64,000 bases of DNA from Letharia columbiana (taxonomy: Eukaryota; Ascomycota; Lecanoromycetes; Lecanorales; Parmeliaceae). The first letter of the stretch is position 1. Each line of letters begins with the position of its first letter. Under the pieces are notes generated by a model that had not been told where the DNA came from, did no database searches, and was given only the letters and a program-made list of their open reading frames with translations. This document shows, piece after piece, positions 39,890-51,401 of this stretch. The stretch is from positions 124,001-188,000 of the forward strand of contig NW_023501085.1 of NCBI RefSeq assembly GCF_014066305.1, given 5' to 3'. Position numbers and translations under genes: made by a program.

Positions 39890-40430
39890 AAGTATATTAT
39901 ATATAAATTTACTAATTTTTAGAAAGTATATATTACGATAAATTTATAAGCGTGCTAAGATCTCGCGATAAAGATTTTTTTTACTAATCTTTATAGAGTA
40001 TAGAGTCTTTAAGATTATAAACTAGCTAATAAGTAAATTAAATTAATTAAATAGATTATACTATATCTCGTTCTAATATATTTATAATTTACTCTCGATA
40101 AAGACTCTTAATTTAATTTTTATAGTCGAAAAAATCGCGAATAATTATTTTATTTTAGTTATGCGAGGCGTAATATAAGTATTAAATATAAGAAGATTAT
40201 CGATAATACGATATATAATACTCTTTTTAACGTCTTTAACGAAAATAATAAAGGCGATAGTAAGCTTATTAAGGATATACTATTAAATATAATCTTTATA
40301 AATATTGAATAGTAAAGAAAATAGTATTTTAAGATCTTCTATACGTTAGTAAGAGGCTCGAAAAAAGAAATATTAAGTATTTTATATATATAAGTAATTT
40401 TAGCCTTAACTTAACGATATAGATGATTGT
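39890..40430 (+). pseudogene. unidentified RIP-damaged reading frame in the TIR element
   Basis: One plus-strand frame stays protein-like for about 180 codons. It includes KDKYIIYKFTNF, NFYSRKNRE and YARRNISIKYKKIID. Its stops are mostly TAA or TAG, of the kind RIP makes from CAA, CAG or TGG. It lies between the 3' end of the nested Gypsy element and the right TIR, so it belongs to the outer element, presumably its transposase or an accessory gene. I do not recognise the family. Confidence 0.4.
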
Positions 40431-40534
40431 GAAAATGATAATATAATAGATATGTCTATAGTACGATTTTGGATAGGGGGGGTGCTAGCCCGAATGCTAA
40501 TTTTCTAGTTTTCTAATAATTAAGAATATAGGGG
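40412..40534 (-). repeat. right terminal inverted repeat
   Basis: This is the complement of 29948-30070, ending AATATAGGGG and followed by TA. Confidence 0.8.
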
Positions 40535-40699
40535 TAAGTTACTTATTTACCCCTTCAGCCCTATATCAGCCCTATGATAAGTAGAACAAAAACGACTTCT
40601 GAGTTGCTCCTCTGGAGGAGCAACAACAGTCCATAAGCTACTTATTTTGTATTCTATTACACGCTCTAGAGTAGCCTTCTACACATATAACACGCTATC

Positions 40700-41293
40700 A
40701 TGGCCAAGCCTAATCCTACAGGCGTCATGGCCAGAAAGAAGCCTAAACGCGCCCTGACAGACGCCTGCATCAGCTATCTACTTACCAAGGAGGTGACCAA
40801 GGCTTTAAACAGCAGCGATTCCAGCCCGTCTGACTCAGAGACGGATCCCGTGATGCAGACATTGTTGGATACCACTAGGAAACGCACTCTGAAGCCTCGT
40901 CGGTCCATAGTCAAAACATCAGCAAATATGGACATCTGCTTGGAATGGAAGCACGAGCGACCTGATCTCTTTCGACAGCACGCTCGCATGGATCCTCAGA
41001 CATTCGACAAATTGACAGAGCGGTTCGACTCAATGGCGGTGTTTCATAATGACTCTGGGCATGGACCGGATGTCGGAGCAGTGTTTAGAGAAGATGAAAT
41101 GGTATTTCGAGATGCCATAAAGCTCTCTGACGTGAAAACCTGCCATTCAGATCGTCATCGCCTTAATTTATCTTGGCAGCAACGCAAGGGAGCACGAGAT
41201 CGGCGCTATGTCCCGGAGTGGCATGCCGATGCGAACTCATCTCGTTCCTGCAGTAGTGCCCTGCAGGATCGATCAAGATGGCGGTACGGCTAG
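40700..41293 (+). pseudogene. N-terminal fragment of a PIF/Harbinger-like transposase
   Basis: This is a 197-codon frame of normal composition. Its middle, around residues 85-115, reads ERPDLFRQHARMDPQTFDKL followed by VFHNDSGH. That pattern (FRxxxRMxPxTFDxL ... VFxNxS) introduces the DDE nuclease domain in many fungal Harbinger-type proteins. The catalytic domain that should follow is absent; the remaining 80 residues match nothing I know and the frame stops at 41293. The N-terminal 60 residues are basic and Ser/Asp-rich. It lies 165 bp outside the TIR element and has escaped heavy RIP, so it may be a separate insertion or a domesticated remnant. Confidence 0.45.
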
Positions 41294-41672
41294 CCTTATA
41301 GGTGGAGGGCATGAGCATCAGCCATTGCATCGCGGAGCTCTATGCGCCCTCGTGTCGGCTTCTACCCGATTGCACATCTGAGACGAGATTCCCCCCGATC
41401 CGAACGATGCGCATATAAGCTCGGCGTGGTGGGTAAGAATTGTGGATTGTTCCTGCGGCGATGGCGCTAGGCCTGGGTTGAGAAGGCCAAGCTTGGCAGG
41501 GGTCGTTTAATGGTATCACTGAATAAAACATCCTACAGAAAGCCTTACTGCCCACAATGCAGAATCCCGAGAACATGATCCGATTTCGAATGTGTATCTA
41601 TAAGAGCGGTTGAGGAGCCGCGTCACGCTGTGGACACTGGACATGATTTCGGTTAAAAATGACCTTTTACCG

Positions 41673-41692
41673 GTGTGTGTGTGTGTGTGTGT
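41673..41692. repeat. (GT)10 microsatellite
   Basis: About ten perfect GT units lie in the GC-normal gap between the Harbinger-like fragment and the next RIP block. Confidence 0.9.
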
Positions 41693-41779
41693 AATTCCTA
41701 CATCGGAGGGCCGTGCCTCTATTTATACCCCTTCCCATTGAAAGGCGTAGCCTAGAGTGCAACCGTTTTTACCCACTCG

Positions 41780-43890
41780 GCCTTACGACTATATCCGACA
41801 TCCGTATTCTATTTAAGATACGATAGATAATCGTAATAAAACCATAACTATATACATTATATTAAGAAATTTCAAAACCTTTATTATAATCAGATATCAT
41901 TATACTCTATAATATATTCTAAAACTTTTTCTTTATTTCTTAAAGTCGAGCTTTAATCTCTTTATTTTATATATACTTAGATATTTAATATTTCATTATA
42001 TATTATCACGTAAGAGAGAGAATAGTAATATTTATTAAATCGAAGTCGAGAGCTCGCTTCGATTCTAATCGAGATCTATTCGTACGTCGATAGCTAATTA
42101 AGAGATATATAACTATTACTTATTACTCGCTAACTTCGCTATTAAGAGAATATTTTTTAAATATATTAAATTTAGCTCTCTTATCTAATCTTTTTCTATA
42201 AAAAATCTTTATATAATTTTTATAAATGAGTTAACTCATCTATAGTCGAAGTCGAGTACTTATAATATTTAGAAAAGAGTTATTAATTAGCGAGAGAGAA
42301 AAATATTATTCGATCGAGAGGGATAAAGCTCGCCGTTATATCGATAATATTAAATTCTTTAAGAGAAATACGTTAACTCTTAATCTAACGCGTTTTATTA
42401 TTTAATTTTTACTTATATATAATTAATCGTTATCGTAATCGAAGAATCTAATTATATATCTATATATAAATATATACTCTTTTAAGATCTCTTAGCTTCT
42501 CTAATATATTAAATTATAAATTTATATCTATTATAGCTAATAAGTTAAGATCTAATTAATACGTAGCAGCTGCTAAATAGATATAGAGTAGACTTCCGAA
42601 GGCATAGAAATCTTTATTAGAGGGTTCGTAGCCGGCACCACGTATAGGTGAATCTCGTTGTCAGCCGACTTTTTATCGATAGCTTTAGTGATTAAGTGAT
42701 AATTAGTATTACTCTAGTTTCAGAGCTAGCAAAGCTAATTCTATCCCTTTTCTTATACTCGAAATGAATACGCTAGTAGAATTCTTTAAATAGGGCTATT
42801 AATTAGTCAAATTTAACGTCTAGCGTAGATTTCATTATTATTTAATATAATTCTTATTAAGTAATATTACGCTCTAAGTAGAGTAGCCGTAATAATTTAA
42901 AAGAAAAAAATTATTTTTAAAAATCGATAATACCAGCTTAAATACGATCTATAATAGATATATTTCTTATTAAAAATTATCGAAAATTAAGTAGAATCTC
43001 TAGGTGTTAAATTATTAAAAAAAATTCTTAAAAAGATTAAGTATATAGATAAATAATATATTATAATTATACTCTCTAGATATTACGTAATTAAAGAGTT
43101 AAACCGTATTAGAAATATCTTATTTTACGATTTATTATTAGATCTTAGTACGCGAGACTAATTTAGTAGAAGGTAATAAGATAATAGAATACGATAATAA
43201 GATAATAGAATACGATGAGGCGAAAGGTTTATAATTATGATATAGCTTTAGAACTATCTCTTATTAGTCTATACTATCTATAATAACTCTAAATAATACT
43301 ATATAAAAAGAGAAAGATAATAGAGATAATCGATAACTAATAGAAAGAAGGTGAAGATAAAAAGATAGCTTGATAGGCGGTAGATAGTTAATATATAAAA
43401 GAAGAATAGTAAAAGAAGTATAATTATATAGCTATTAAATAAGCTTAAAAACAGCTATATTCGAAGAATAATCGAATCGTATACTAGTTTTATATATGCT
43501 TCTATATAATTATATATACTTACTATAACTATAAGCTTACTTTAAAACTATATTTATCTATATTATCGCTTTTAATAATTCTTATCTTTTATTATATATA
43601 AAGCGATTTAATAGCTAGAGTAGTTATATAACGTATAATAAAGTTATTTCTTCTTTATAGAGATATTAGAATTTAATAGAGTACTAAAAATACGCTTTTT
43701 TAAACTTAATATATATAATCTAGACTCGGCGATAGTATTCTAATACTTATATTAAGTATATATTATATACTTCTTTATAACCCTTATAGAATTACTATAT
43801 AGCTCGACTTTAATATATTTAATAATCTAATTAAATTATTTATTATCTAGATAAGTAATATACTTATTAACTTTAGTCTTTTTTTTAAAT
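41780..43890. other. RIP-type AT-rich block, content unresolved
   Basis: CA/TG-poor, TA-rich sequence continuous with the piggyBac relic. A short less-mutated segment lies at 42590-42760. I could not assign a reading frame; it may be the 3' flank of the piggyBac element or a separate insertion. Confidence 0.5.
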
Positions 43891-43899
43891 AAAAATAGT

Positions 43900-46300
43900 T
43901 TCTTATATAGTCGAATTCTAAAGTCTCTATATTATCTCTTCTTCTAATAATAATTCATATAATTTTTAATCTTAAAGTCGTTAATAATACTATAATTTAA
44001 TATCTAAAAGAAAATCGACTATTAGTTTTTTATAATCTTCCTCTAAATCTTATACGCTTAGCGATATTAATTGATAATATTTATCGAGTCTATATTATAG
44101 TTATAGTTATTAATATAATATAAAATCTTAAGTATCGTCTTAGACTATTTATTAAATAATTCTTTTATAGCCTTCGTATTAATAAAGATAAGATCTAGTC
44201 TTTTTCGCCACTTTTTAATAATATTACTTATTTTATTTATAATATATATCGTAGATAGCGAGAGTATCGTATTATTATTAATTTAGTCTAGATATAATAC
44301 GTCGTCTATTAAAATAGCTATAAGCGTATCTTAGAATAGCTTATAATTTCATTTTTCTCTTATAATCTATAGAATTACTAGGAAATCAACGCTGTTATTT
44401 ATACGAGTAATTTTATATACTTTAATATCTATAATTCGTAGCTCGTAAAATAACGAGATCGATATAAAGAGATTATTAAGATAAAGAGTATATATTTTAT
44501 TAGAAGAAAGAGGAGATAATATAAGCGTAAACTAATATATTATAAATTCGATAGCTATTAGCGTTTTATATAGTTTTAATTTATCGATCTTTAAAGTACG
44601 CGAGTAATATATAAAGTTATATAGATATCTAGTCTTATAGAGAATCTAGAACTTATACCTTTATTTAATAGACTTATTTCTTATATCGATAATATACTTT
44701 AATTATTTAAAAAATCGAATTATTATCTTATTAATAATAATATTATTATTAAGTCTTTAATATCTCTAATAATAATTTCTAAAAGAAGTTAATAGAGACT
44801 TTATTTTATATTATTATTAAAGCCTCTAAGACTTTAATTCCTCCTCGATTATTACTTTTATCTCTTCTTTTATAAACTCTATAAGCGTATTATTACTTAA
44901 AGAACTAATATAGAAAAATCGCTATAATTAAATAAATCTATTCTAAGTTATAAATAATTATAATATATATACGAGATCTAATAAATCGATTAGTATAATA
45001 ATAACTTACTTATAATAAGATAATGCGTACTATAAAATAGCTTCTTATTTTAATAACTTACTATCTTATCTTCTTAATAAATATCTATATAAATTAAACT
45101 ATCTATAAATATCTTAATTTTATTTATATTAATAATCTATTAAGAACGCTAATTAAAATTCTTACTAGAAATTCTCGATTTAATAGAGTCTTATTCTCGA
45201 GATATAGTAAGTTACTATAAGATATATATATTAATACTTCGCGTAATAGTCTTAAATATCTCTTTAATAAAGAATAGCGAGAATAAGATAAATAGATTAT
45301 CTTAATCTAGATTCGCTAAGATTTAAAGCTTCGAAATACGCTTTAATTCTTTCTAAAAAGTATTAAATATAGTTATAGAGAATTCAGCTATAGTAGTAAT
45401 AATAGCGTTATTTTCTTTAATAATATTAAATCGCGATTTCTTAATTCTTACTTACTATTTTTTAAGCTTTCTTTCTTTTACTAAAACCGCTTTCCTCTTA
45501 GTCTTAATAATCTTTTTACTATTCTCGTTTTTATTACTATATTTAATTAATTATATAAAAATAATAGTATTTATAATAGCGTTTAAAGTCTTCTCTATAA
45601 TATCGCTAGAAATTACTTTAATAGTTTAATTAATAAAAATAATAACTATAATATTAGTCTTAATCTTTTATTTTATAGCCTTCTTCTTTACTTTAGTTAT
45701 AATATCTTTTTAAATCTTTCTTATAATAGATTTTTTTTTAATATATTTAAATCTTCTTTAACTCGTTTCTCTTCTTTATTAATATAATAAATATTAGACT
45801 AAAGCTTTTAAAATTCGATATTAGCTTTTTTATAGACGATATTAACTATATATTCTAAATTATTATAGAGAATATCGAATTTCTTAATAATAACGATATT
45901 AATAAATAGGAGGATATACTCCTATAGCTTATCTCTAATAAGCTCTTTCTTATATTTCTAAGTAATTAATCTTCTAACTCTTTTAGAAGATTATCGCGTA
46001 GATTTCGATATTTTACTATTAATTTTAAACGTATTTAATAATATAATAATTTCTCTTTTAGACTCTCGTTTGATAGTATAAATAAATTCGTCTTTTAGAG
46101 ATTTATAATTAACTAATACTTTAGAGGTCTAAATTTCTTTATATATAATATTATCTAGTTTTACTCGCTTTAAGAAAGTATATATAATATTATTATTATA
46201 CTTTTTATATATTATTAATAATATTAAAAATAAATTAATTACGCGTGTCTAAATAGAAGATTTATAAGAGATTTTAATAGATAGAGAAGTTTAAATTTAA
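43900..46300 (-). mobile_element. piggyBac-type transposase relic, minus strand, RIP-mutated
   Basis: Reading the minus strand around 44350-43920 gives an ordered set of motifs typical of the C-terminal half of fungal piggyBac (DDE_Tnp_1_7) transposases. A strand with NNNTILSLSTI is followed by IIKKWRKRLDLIFINTKA (44170-44240). Next comes YNYNIDSIN with YRxAYK (44020-44101), which corresponds to the YNxxMGGVDxxxQxRxAYxT signature. Upstream, the frame remains protein-like to about 46300, with TKYTLYLDNLFTS-like sequence near 44480-44530. Stops fit C-to-T changes. Terminal repeats and the TTAA duplication expected for this family were not located. Confidence 0.65.
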
Positions 46301-47858
46301 CGAAATTTTAATATAACGAGAAATAAGTTAGTGGTATAATCGATGTAAGCGATATAGTCTATTTCTTTAACTTAGTTTTAATATATTTTTATATATATAG
46401 AGGGTAATTAATATATAAACAGCTACTCTTCTAATTTAAGGGCGTAAATCTTCTCCGCGTAAAGTGGCGAAAAATAATGCCAAGACGGCCGGAATTACTT
46501 TGATCCCCCCCTACTAGCGTGTCCATCCCGAGCACAAGGAAAGGGATAAAGGTACCCTCGTTCCCACGTTGTGGCGGTGGCGACTGCCCAAAGTGTGTTC
46601 TTCAACTAAAGCATAATCTGCGTACCCTGATTCCTCGGAGCCGTACCAGTGGCGCAATACAGAGGCCATTCTCAGCCTGTAGGCTGTCATTCCGACACAT
46701 GGCCGCAGCGCAGAGGAAGAGCAGGAGCATTCCGAGCTGGCAGCAGTAGCCGAATATCAATTTTTCTGGATTTGAATGAATGAAACAGTGAACTACTGTA
46801 TGAACTCGATTCAAATTTTCAGCTAACACGGCAAAGAAGGTTCTTCCTTACAGACTACTAGCAGTGAAAGTCTAAGGAAATGGGCAAGGAAGATCAGCTT
46901 GACACCGGACCGAATTCCCTACGGCAGTAGGTTGCCGAAAGCGCCATTCATCTTATCCGGGAATCCGTACGGTTTCTCCGAGGTGCATCCCCTATGCGAT
47001 TGTTGCATTGTTGCACAGGAAAAGCGAAAAGAGCGAAGCGCCTTGGTGACATCCATGCAGATCTGCAGCTTGCCTTGCCTACCACGCGGGTTCCAAAAAA
47101 GCCTGTTTAGTGCTCGCAAACAGTGAGGCCATACAGAAATAACGCATGCACAAGTAGATATGTAGATACGGTATATGATTGGGCATATCCAACACTGGGC
47201 AGCTAAGACTTTTCTGGACATGCAAATAGGTAGCCCAGAAAAGCCCCCCAGCGCTAAGAAAAACTCCCATGTCTGAGCGACATGCCCTGGAGTGAAAATG
47301 AAGCTAGGTATACATAGGTGTGGGTGGGAGGGAGAACAATGATATGGCTCTGAAAGAGAACAATTCGAATGAAGAGCCCACTACTGGTGCAGTGGCCATA
47401 CAAATAGTACTCGCCATGTCCACCTGTCTCCCTCCTATCGCATATATCGCATATCGCATAATGATGGGACGGCTGATCAAACAGCCACCAACGCTATGGC
47501 CTCATAATGGACCCACTAACCCACAGTCCCACTGTTGCGAATACGCCAAGAACTTCCCTTGTTTTACTCTTTGAAATAACTCTACCAATATTGTCTTTAC
47601 AGGATATGTGTTGCGGTGAGACTTATTGTTACCGATGTAATCTTTGACATATATAGCGGAAGCCTTTTGTTATGACCACTCGTTGACAAGTTGTGGTAGA
47701 TTTGCAGATTTTGGGGTGCGCAGGCTTTTTTTGGAACCCGCGTGCCGGCCAAACCTCGTGGGCGTTGCTGGCCCTGGAACCAGGGTGGTGCTAATTGCCA
47801 CTCAACCACGGGAGCTACCGGCAAAAAGTCATCCCTAAAGTAACTGAAATCATGTCCA

Positions 47859-47938
47859 GTGCCCACACATTGACATACCCCCTTATCTCCCCATCTTTGG
47901 TACTCACGAGATTCTAGGTTCGATTCCTAGTGGGCACA
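47859..47938 (+). other. tRNA-like sequence with perfect acceptor stem and T arm
   Basis: GTGCCCA (47859-47865) pairs perfectly with TGGGCAC (47931-47937). A canonical T arm CTAGG-TTCGATT-CCTAG lies at 47914-47930, which is also a consensus polymerase III B box. The sequence CACACCA follows. The D arm and a seven-base anticodon loop cannot be drawn: no GG pair, no U8/A14 pattern, no clear A box. It is therefore a tRNA pseudogene, a tRNA-derived repeat or a chance match, not a functional tRNA that I can support. Confidence 0.35.
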
Positions 47939-49304
47939 CCAAAATATCACACCGTCAGTAGGGTGGCACGAGTAAGGGATAACATGTGTAGAAGAGGGTC
48001 TGTTGTATTGTGTAGGTATCTGAGTGCTATTTGGCTATGAAATTATTTCATGTCGCGACGCTAGCTGCAAAAGTACTAGCATGATTATCGGGCCGACAGC
48101 GTAGTGAAGAAGCTTAAAGCTTAAAGCGACCCTCTGCCCACATAATCTTAGCTGCCCACTAGCAGCGCTAGAAATAGATGTACGAACCCTGTATCTAGCG
48201 CTCGCCTAACCGCTCCTATTTTATCCTCAATACACTTTTACAACACGAAACCAACCAACTGGTCACGATGCTTGAATTGAAGCCATTGGAAGGGATATTT
48301 CGCTTCGGTAAAAGTGGAAAGGGCCCTATCATGTGAGTCTTACCGCGATGTTGGGTGAGGGTTGAAATTTATGCTACCAGGCGAGGTTGAGGCTGTTGCT
48401 GAGTATCATATACCTATTTGGTAATAGCACCGGAAACATCGCTGGAATGCTCCACGGTCACTACATGCTCTGCCTCATATTTCAATGCTCTATTCCAGAA
48501 AGACCCCACTCACAGTCATCTGCAAGTCTCACACCTTTACAATGCTACCTCGCTGTCATAACATCTTTTGGCGCTAGCCATTCTAGCTCTGATGAGGCTC
48601 CTGCACTAATCAAGTCTGCTCGTATTCTGTCGCCAGATCTACCACAACCAACATTCCTCCATGCGCGCGGTAGCTGTGTAAAATGCGTTCTCCTATCTTC
48701 AATGACTTCGCTGTTGCTAAATTGTCATGTACGTCATCTCTATACATTTTACAGTACGGCCGGGGTGCATCTCAGGCAAACGATCAGCACGGCTAAGGTT
48801 GTACAATCGTTAAGTGACCGTTCAAAAACGTGGCTTCAATAATACAGGAACGGAATCCTTCCGGGAAGCACGAGGCCTTGCTTAACCGTACAGCCCATGA
48901 TGGCAAGATCCGTAGGCAAACTGCCTCCGTCGTAGCGTCCGCGAGCTCGTAAAGCAAGCTTATCCGGTCCAATACGTAGTCAATTCGCGAGCTTTCAGCG
49001 TTCTATTCTCTCCCCAGTGAATGTCGAGCTTTGCTATTCTTCACGACCGTTGCGTCCAGAACAACCTCCGAAAATTGGATAGCGGATTCAGAGAACTTCT
49101 TGTGTCAATAATATAGGCCCTCACGCTCCTTTGAAAACGCTCCTTCATATTCCGGCATCACCTCTTCAGTCATTCTTTCATGATCTTTGCCGGGAATACT
49201 TTCTTTCGGCAGCAAGCACCATCAACGTCAGCTACCAGAATCTAGAGGTGAAAATTTCAAATCATACATTCCTAATACATATGGAACACCACTCGCTTCG
49301 ATAA

Positions 49305-49313
49305 CATAAAAGG
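49305..49313 (+). promoter_or_regulatory. TATA-like element of the laccase gene
   Basis: CATAAAAGG lies about 80 bp before the start codon, a usual distance in highly regulated fungal genes. Confidence 0.45.
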
Positions 49314-49392
49314 CCACCACAGTCCTGACTACCCAGCACAAAACACTTCCTGGAGAGTACAACCTCGAGTCAAGTTCAGTCCTAATTCAGAC

Positions 49393-51401
49393 ATGACTGC
49401 TTCTGTTGCTGCCGCCGCCGCCGTAGCCAGCATCGCTGCTCTCAGCGCTCTGGTTCCAGCGCTGCCCCAAACGGTCACCAACGGTGCTTCGGTGCTGGGT
49501 ACTCTCTCAGCCCCAAGCCTGTCACTCACCGGGGTGGATGGTATCGTGTCCTGGGGAGCCAATACAGTCAGCAACTACAATCCCTACCTCACAGACTTTA
49601 GCAGTGGTAGGTAACATCACATCTCGGGTTCATTTTCTTGTACGTTGACAGTCTCTACAGGTCGTCAGGGTCCTACATACAATTTCAATATCGCTCGTGG
49701 CTTCATCTCTCCCGATGGAGTGAACCGAAGCTCTATTCTTATCAACGGGGCATTTCCGGGTCCGACCATTGAAGCTAATTGGGGCGATACCATCACCGTG
49801 AACGTATGTAATCAGATCACGGGCCCTGAAGAAGGCACTTCTTTACATTGGCATGGACTTCTGCAAAAGACTAGCCCTTGGTTTGACGGTGTTCCTGCTG
49901 TCGAGCAATGCCCTATCGCCCCTGGAACATGCATGACCTATTCCTTTCTTGCGGATGTTTATGGTACATCTTGGTATCACTCTCACTACAGCGCTCAGTA
50001 CTCTGCCGGTGTCGCTGGAGCTATGATCATCCACGGTCCATGCCAAGAACAATATGAGTACGACGTCGGACCAATCCTCCTCAGCGACTGGTATCATCAA
50101 ACATACGAGCAGATCGTCGACGAAGTCATGGCTTCTCCCCCTAATCCTCTTCCTCCGTTTTCTGATAGCAACCTGATTAATGGCAAGATGAGCCTTGATT
50201 GCGCTCAATTCCCGAACAAAGCCGAGCAATGCACATCGAATGCCGGCCTTTCCAAATTCCAATTTCACTCCGGCAAGAGGCACAGACTTAGGCTCATCAA
50301 CAGCGGCGCTGAAGGCATTCAACGTTTCACCATTGATGGCCACAAAATGAGAGTCATTGCCAACGATTTCGTACCCGTCGAGCCGTACACTACCGACATG
50401 GTCACTCTAGGTGTTGGTCAACGTACCGATGTCATCGTCCAGGGCACTGGCCCACCCAACTCCACCTTCTGGATGCGCTCTGATCTCAGTCCTACTTGCG
50501 ATACTGCCAGTCACCCTTATGCCTTGGCCGCCATCTACTACGAACATGCGGATACAAATTCCGTGCCCAATACCACGGCTACCCCCTACGATGACAGCAA
50601 ATGTGGCAACGTATGCTGCTTCCATCACTTTATAAACCGCAAGACCACTAACCTTTAGCAGGACGATCTCTCTTTGACGACTCCATACTACAAATTCTCA
50701 CCGACCAAGGACCCTGCAGTAACTCAAGACCTCACCATCACAGCCCATACCAACGACAGCAATGTCTTCCTCTTCTACGTGAACAACCAGACCTTCCGCG
50801 CCGATTACAAGTAAGTCTCCCGCACCCCACCCCACCCCTCCCACCCACCTATCCCACCCACCCCCCCCCACTAACCCCCCTCGCCAGCGCCCCCATCCTC
50901 CCCCTCGCCGTCGCCGGCAACCTCTCCCTCCCCGACCCGGACTGGCAAGTCCACAACTTCGGCACCAACGCCTCCGTCCGCCTCGTCGTCTACAACACCT
51001 TCGTCGCCTCGCACCCCATGCACCTGCACGGGCACAACTTCAACGTCCTCGCCGAGGGCTTCGGGACCTGGGACGGCACCGTCACGCACCCGCGCAACAC
51101 GCAGCGCCGCGACGTGCAGCTGGTCCAGGGGGGCTCGCCCGAGAACCCGGCGTACCTCGTGTTGCAGTACGACACGGACAATCCGGGCACGTGGCCCTTC
51201 CACTGCCATATCGCGTGGCATGTCAGTGCGGGGCTGTATATCAATACGGTCGAGCAGGATGTTCTGTTGAAGGAGAGGCGGTTGCCGGCCGTCGTCGATA
51301 AAACGTGCAGGGCGTGGAACGCTTATACGGCAGCTCACGTGGTGGATGAGATTGATTCGGGGGAGAAGAGGCGGTTTGCGAGGGATTTTTCGCTCGGATG
51401 A
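49393..51401 (+). CDS. secreted laccase-type multicopper oxidase
   Basis: The four exons are 49393-49606, 49661-50610, 50662-50810 and 50888-51401. They give 1827 nt, 608 aa, normal for ascomycete laccases. These enzymes oxidise phenols and reduce oxygen to water outside the cell. The N-terminus (MTASVAAAAAVASIAALSAL) is a signal-peptide-like hydrophobic stretch. All four copper signatures are present: HWHG at 134, WYHSHYSAQ near 176, HPMHLHGHNF at 480 and HCHIAWHVSAGL at 543, with the type-1 Cys inside the last and Leu at the axial position. The C-terminus lacks the usual terminal DSG(L/I/V) plug. An internal DSGEKRRF occurs instead about 13 residues before the end, so C-terminal processing may differ. 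Codons in exon 4 are much more GC-rich than in exon 2. A TATA-like element lies upstream. Confidence 0.95.

Larger units (their letters stand above)
29948..40534. mobile_element. TIR-bounded element with TA duplication, split by a Gypsy insertion
   Basis: About 120 bp at 29948-30070 recur in inverted orientation at 40412-40534. The shared core includes CTAGAAAATTAGCATTCGGG and GCTAGCACCCCCC. TA borders both outer ends (29946-29947 and 40535-40536). Without the internal Gypsy element the unit would be about 3.45 kb. The interior is RIP-mutated. A TA duplication with TIRs fits the Tc1/mariner-pogo superfamily. A Lys/Arg-rich stretch on the plus strand around 30430-30950 resembles the tail of a pogo-like transposase only weakly. 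The outermost repeats could also be two inverted copies of a shorter element. Confidence 0.65.
46445..49392. other. long gene-poor stretch of normal composition
   Basis: No open frame here has a recognisable domain. Short frames at 46519-46749, 46899-47126, 47320-47574 and 48387-48842 are unsupported. At 48268 a short frame (MLELKPLEGIFRFGKSG) is followed by GTGAGT and a plausible acceptor at 48380, but joining the exons gives a stop within a few codons. A 22-bp near-match of type ACGCGGGTTCCAAAAAA lies in opposite orientation at about 47092 and 47735. Confidence 0.4.

Noticed and set aside
2346..46300. A novel biosynthetic or defence gene cluster in the AT-rich blocks
   Set aside because: All readable coding traces there are transposon domains or one unidentified frame; stops are dense and fit RIP.
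47700..47830. tRNA-like minus-strand sequence with an A-box-like TGGTTGAGTGG
   Set aside because: No matching acceptor stem; the B-box-like strings are at the wrong spacing.
48268..48842. Possible two-exon gene starting MLELKPLEG
   Set aside because: The only good donor/acceptor pair leads to a stop a few codons into exon 2, and the long second frame has no ATG at its start.
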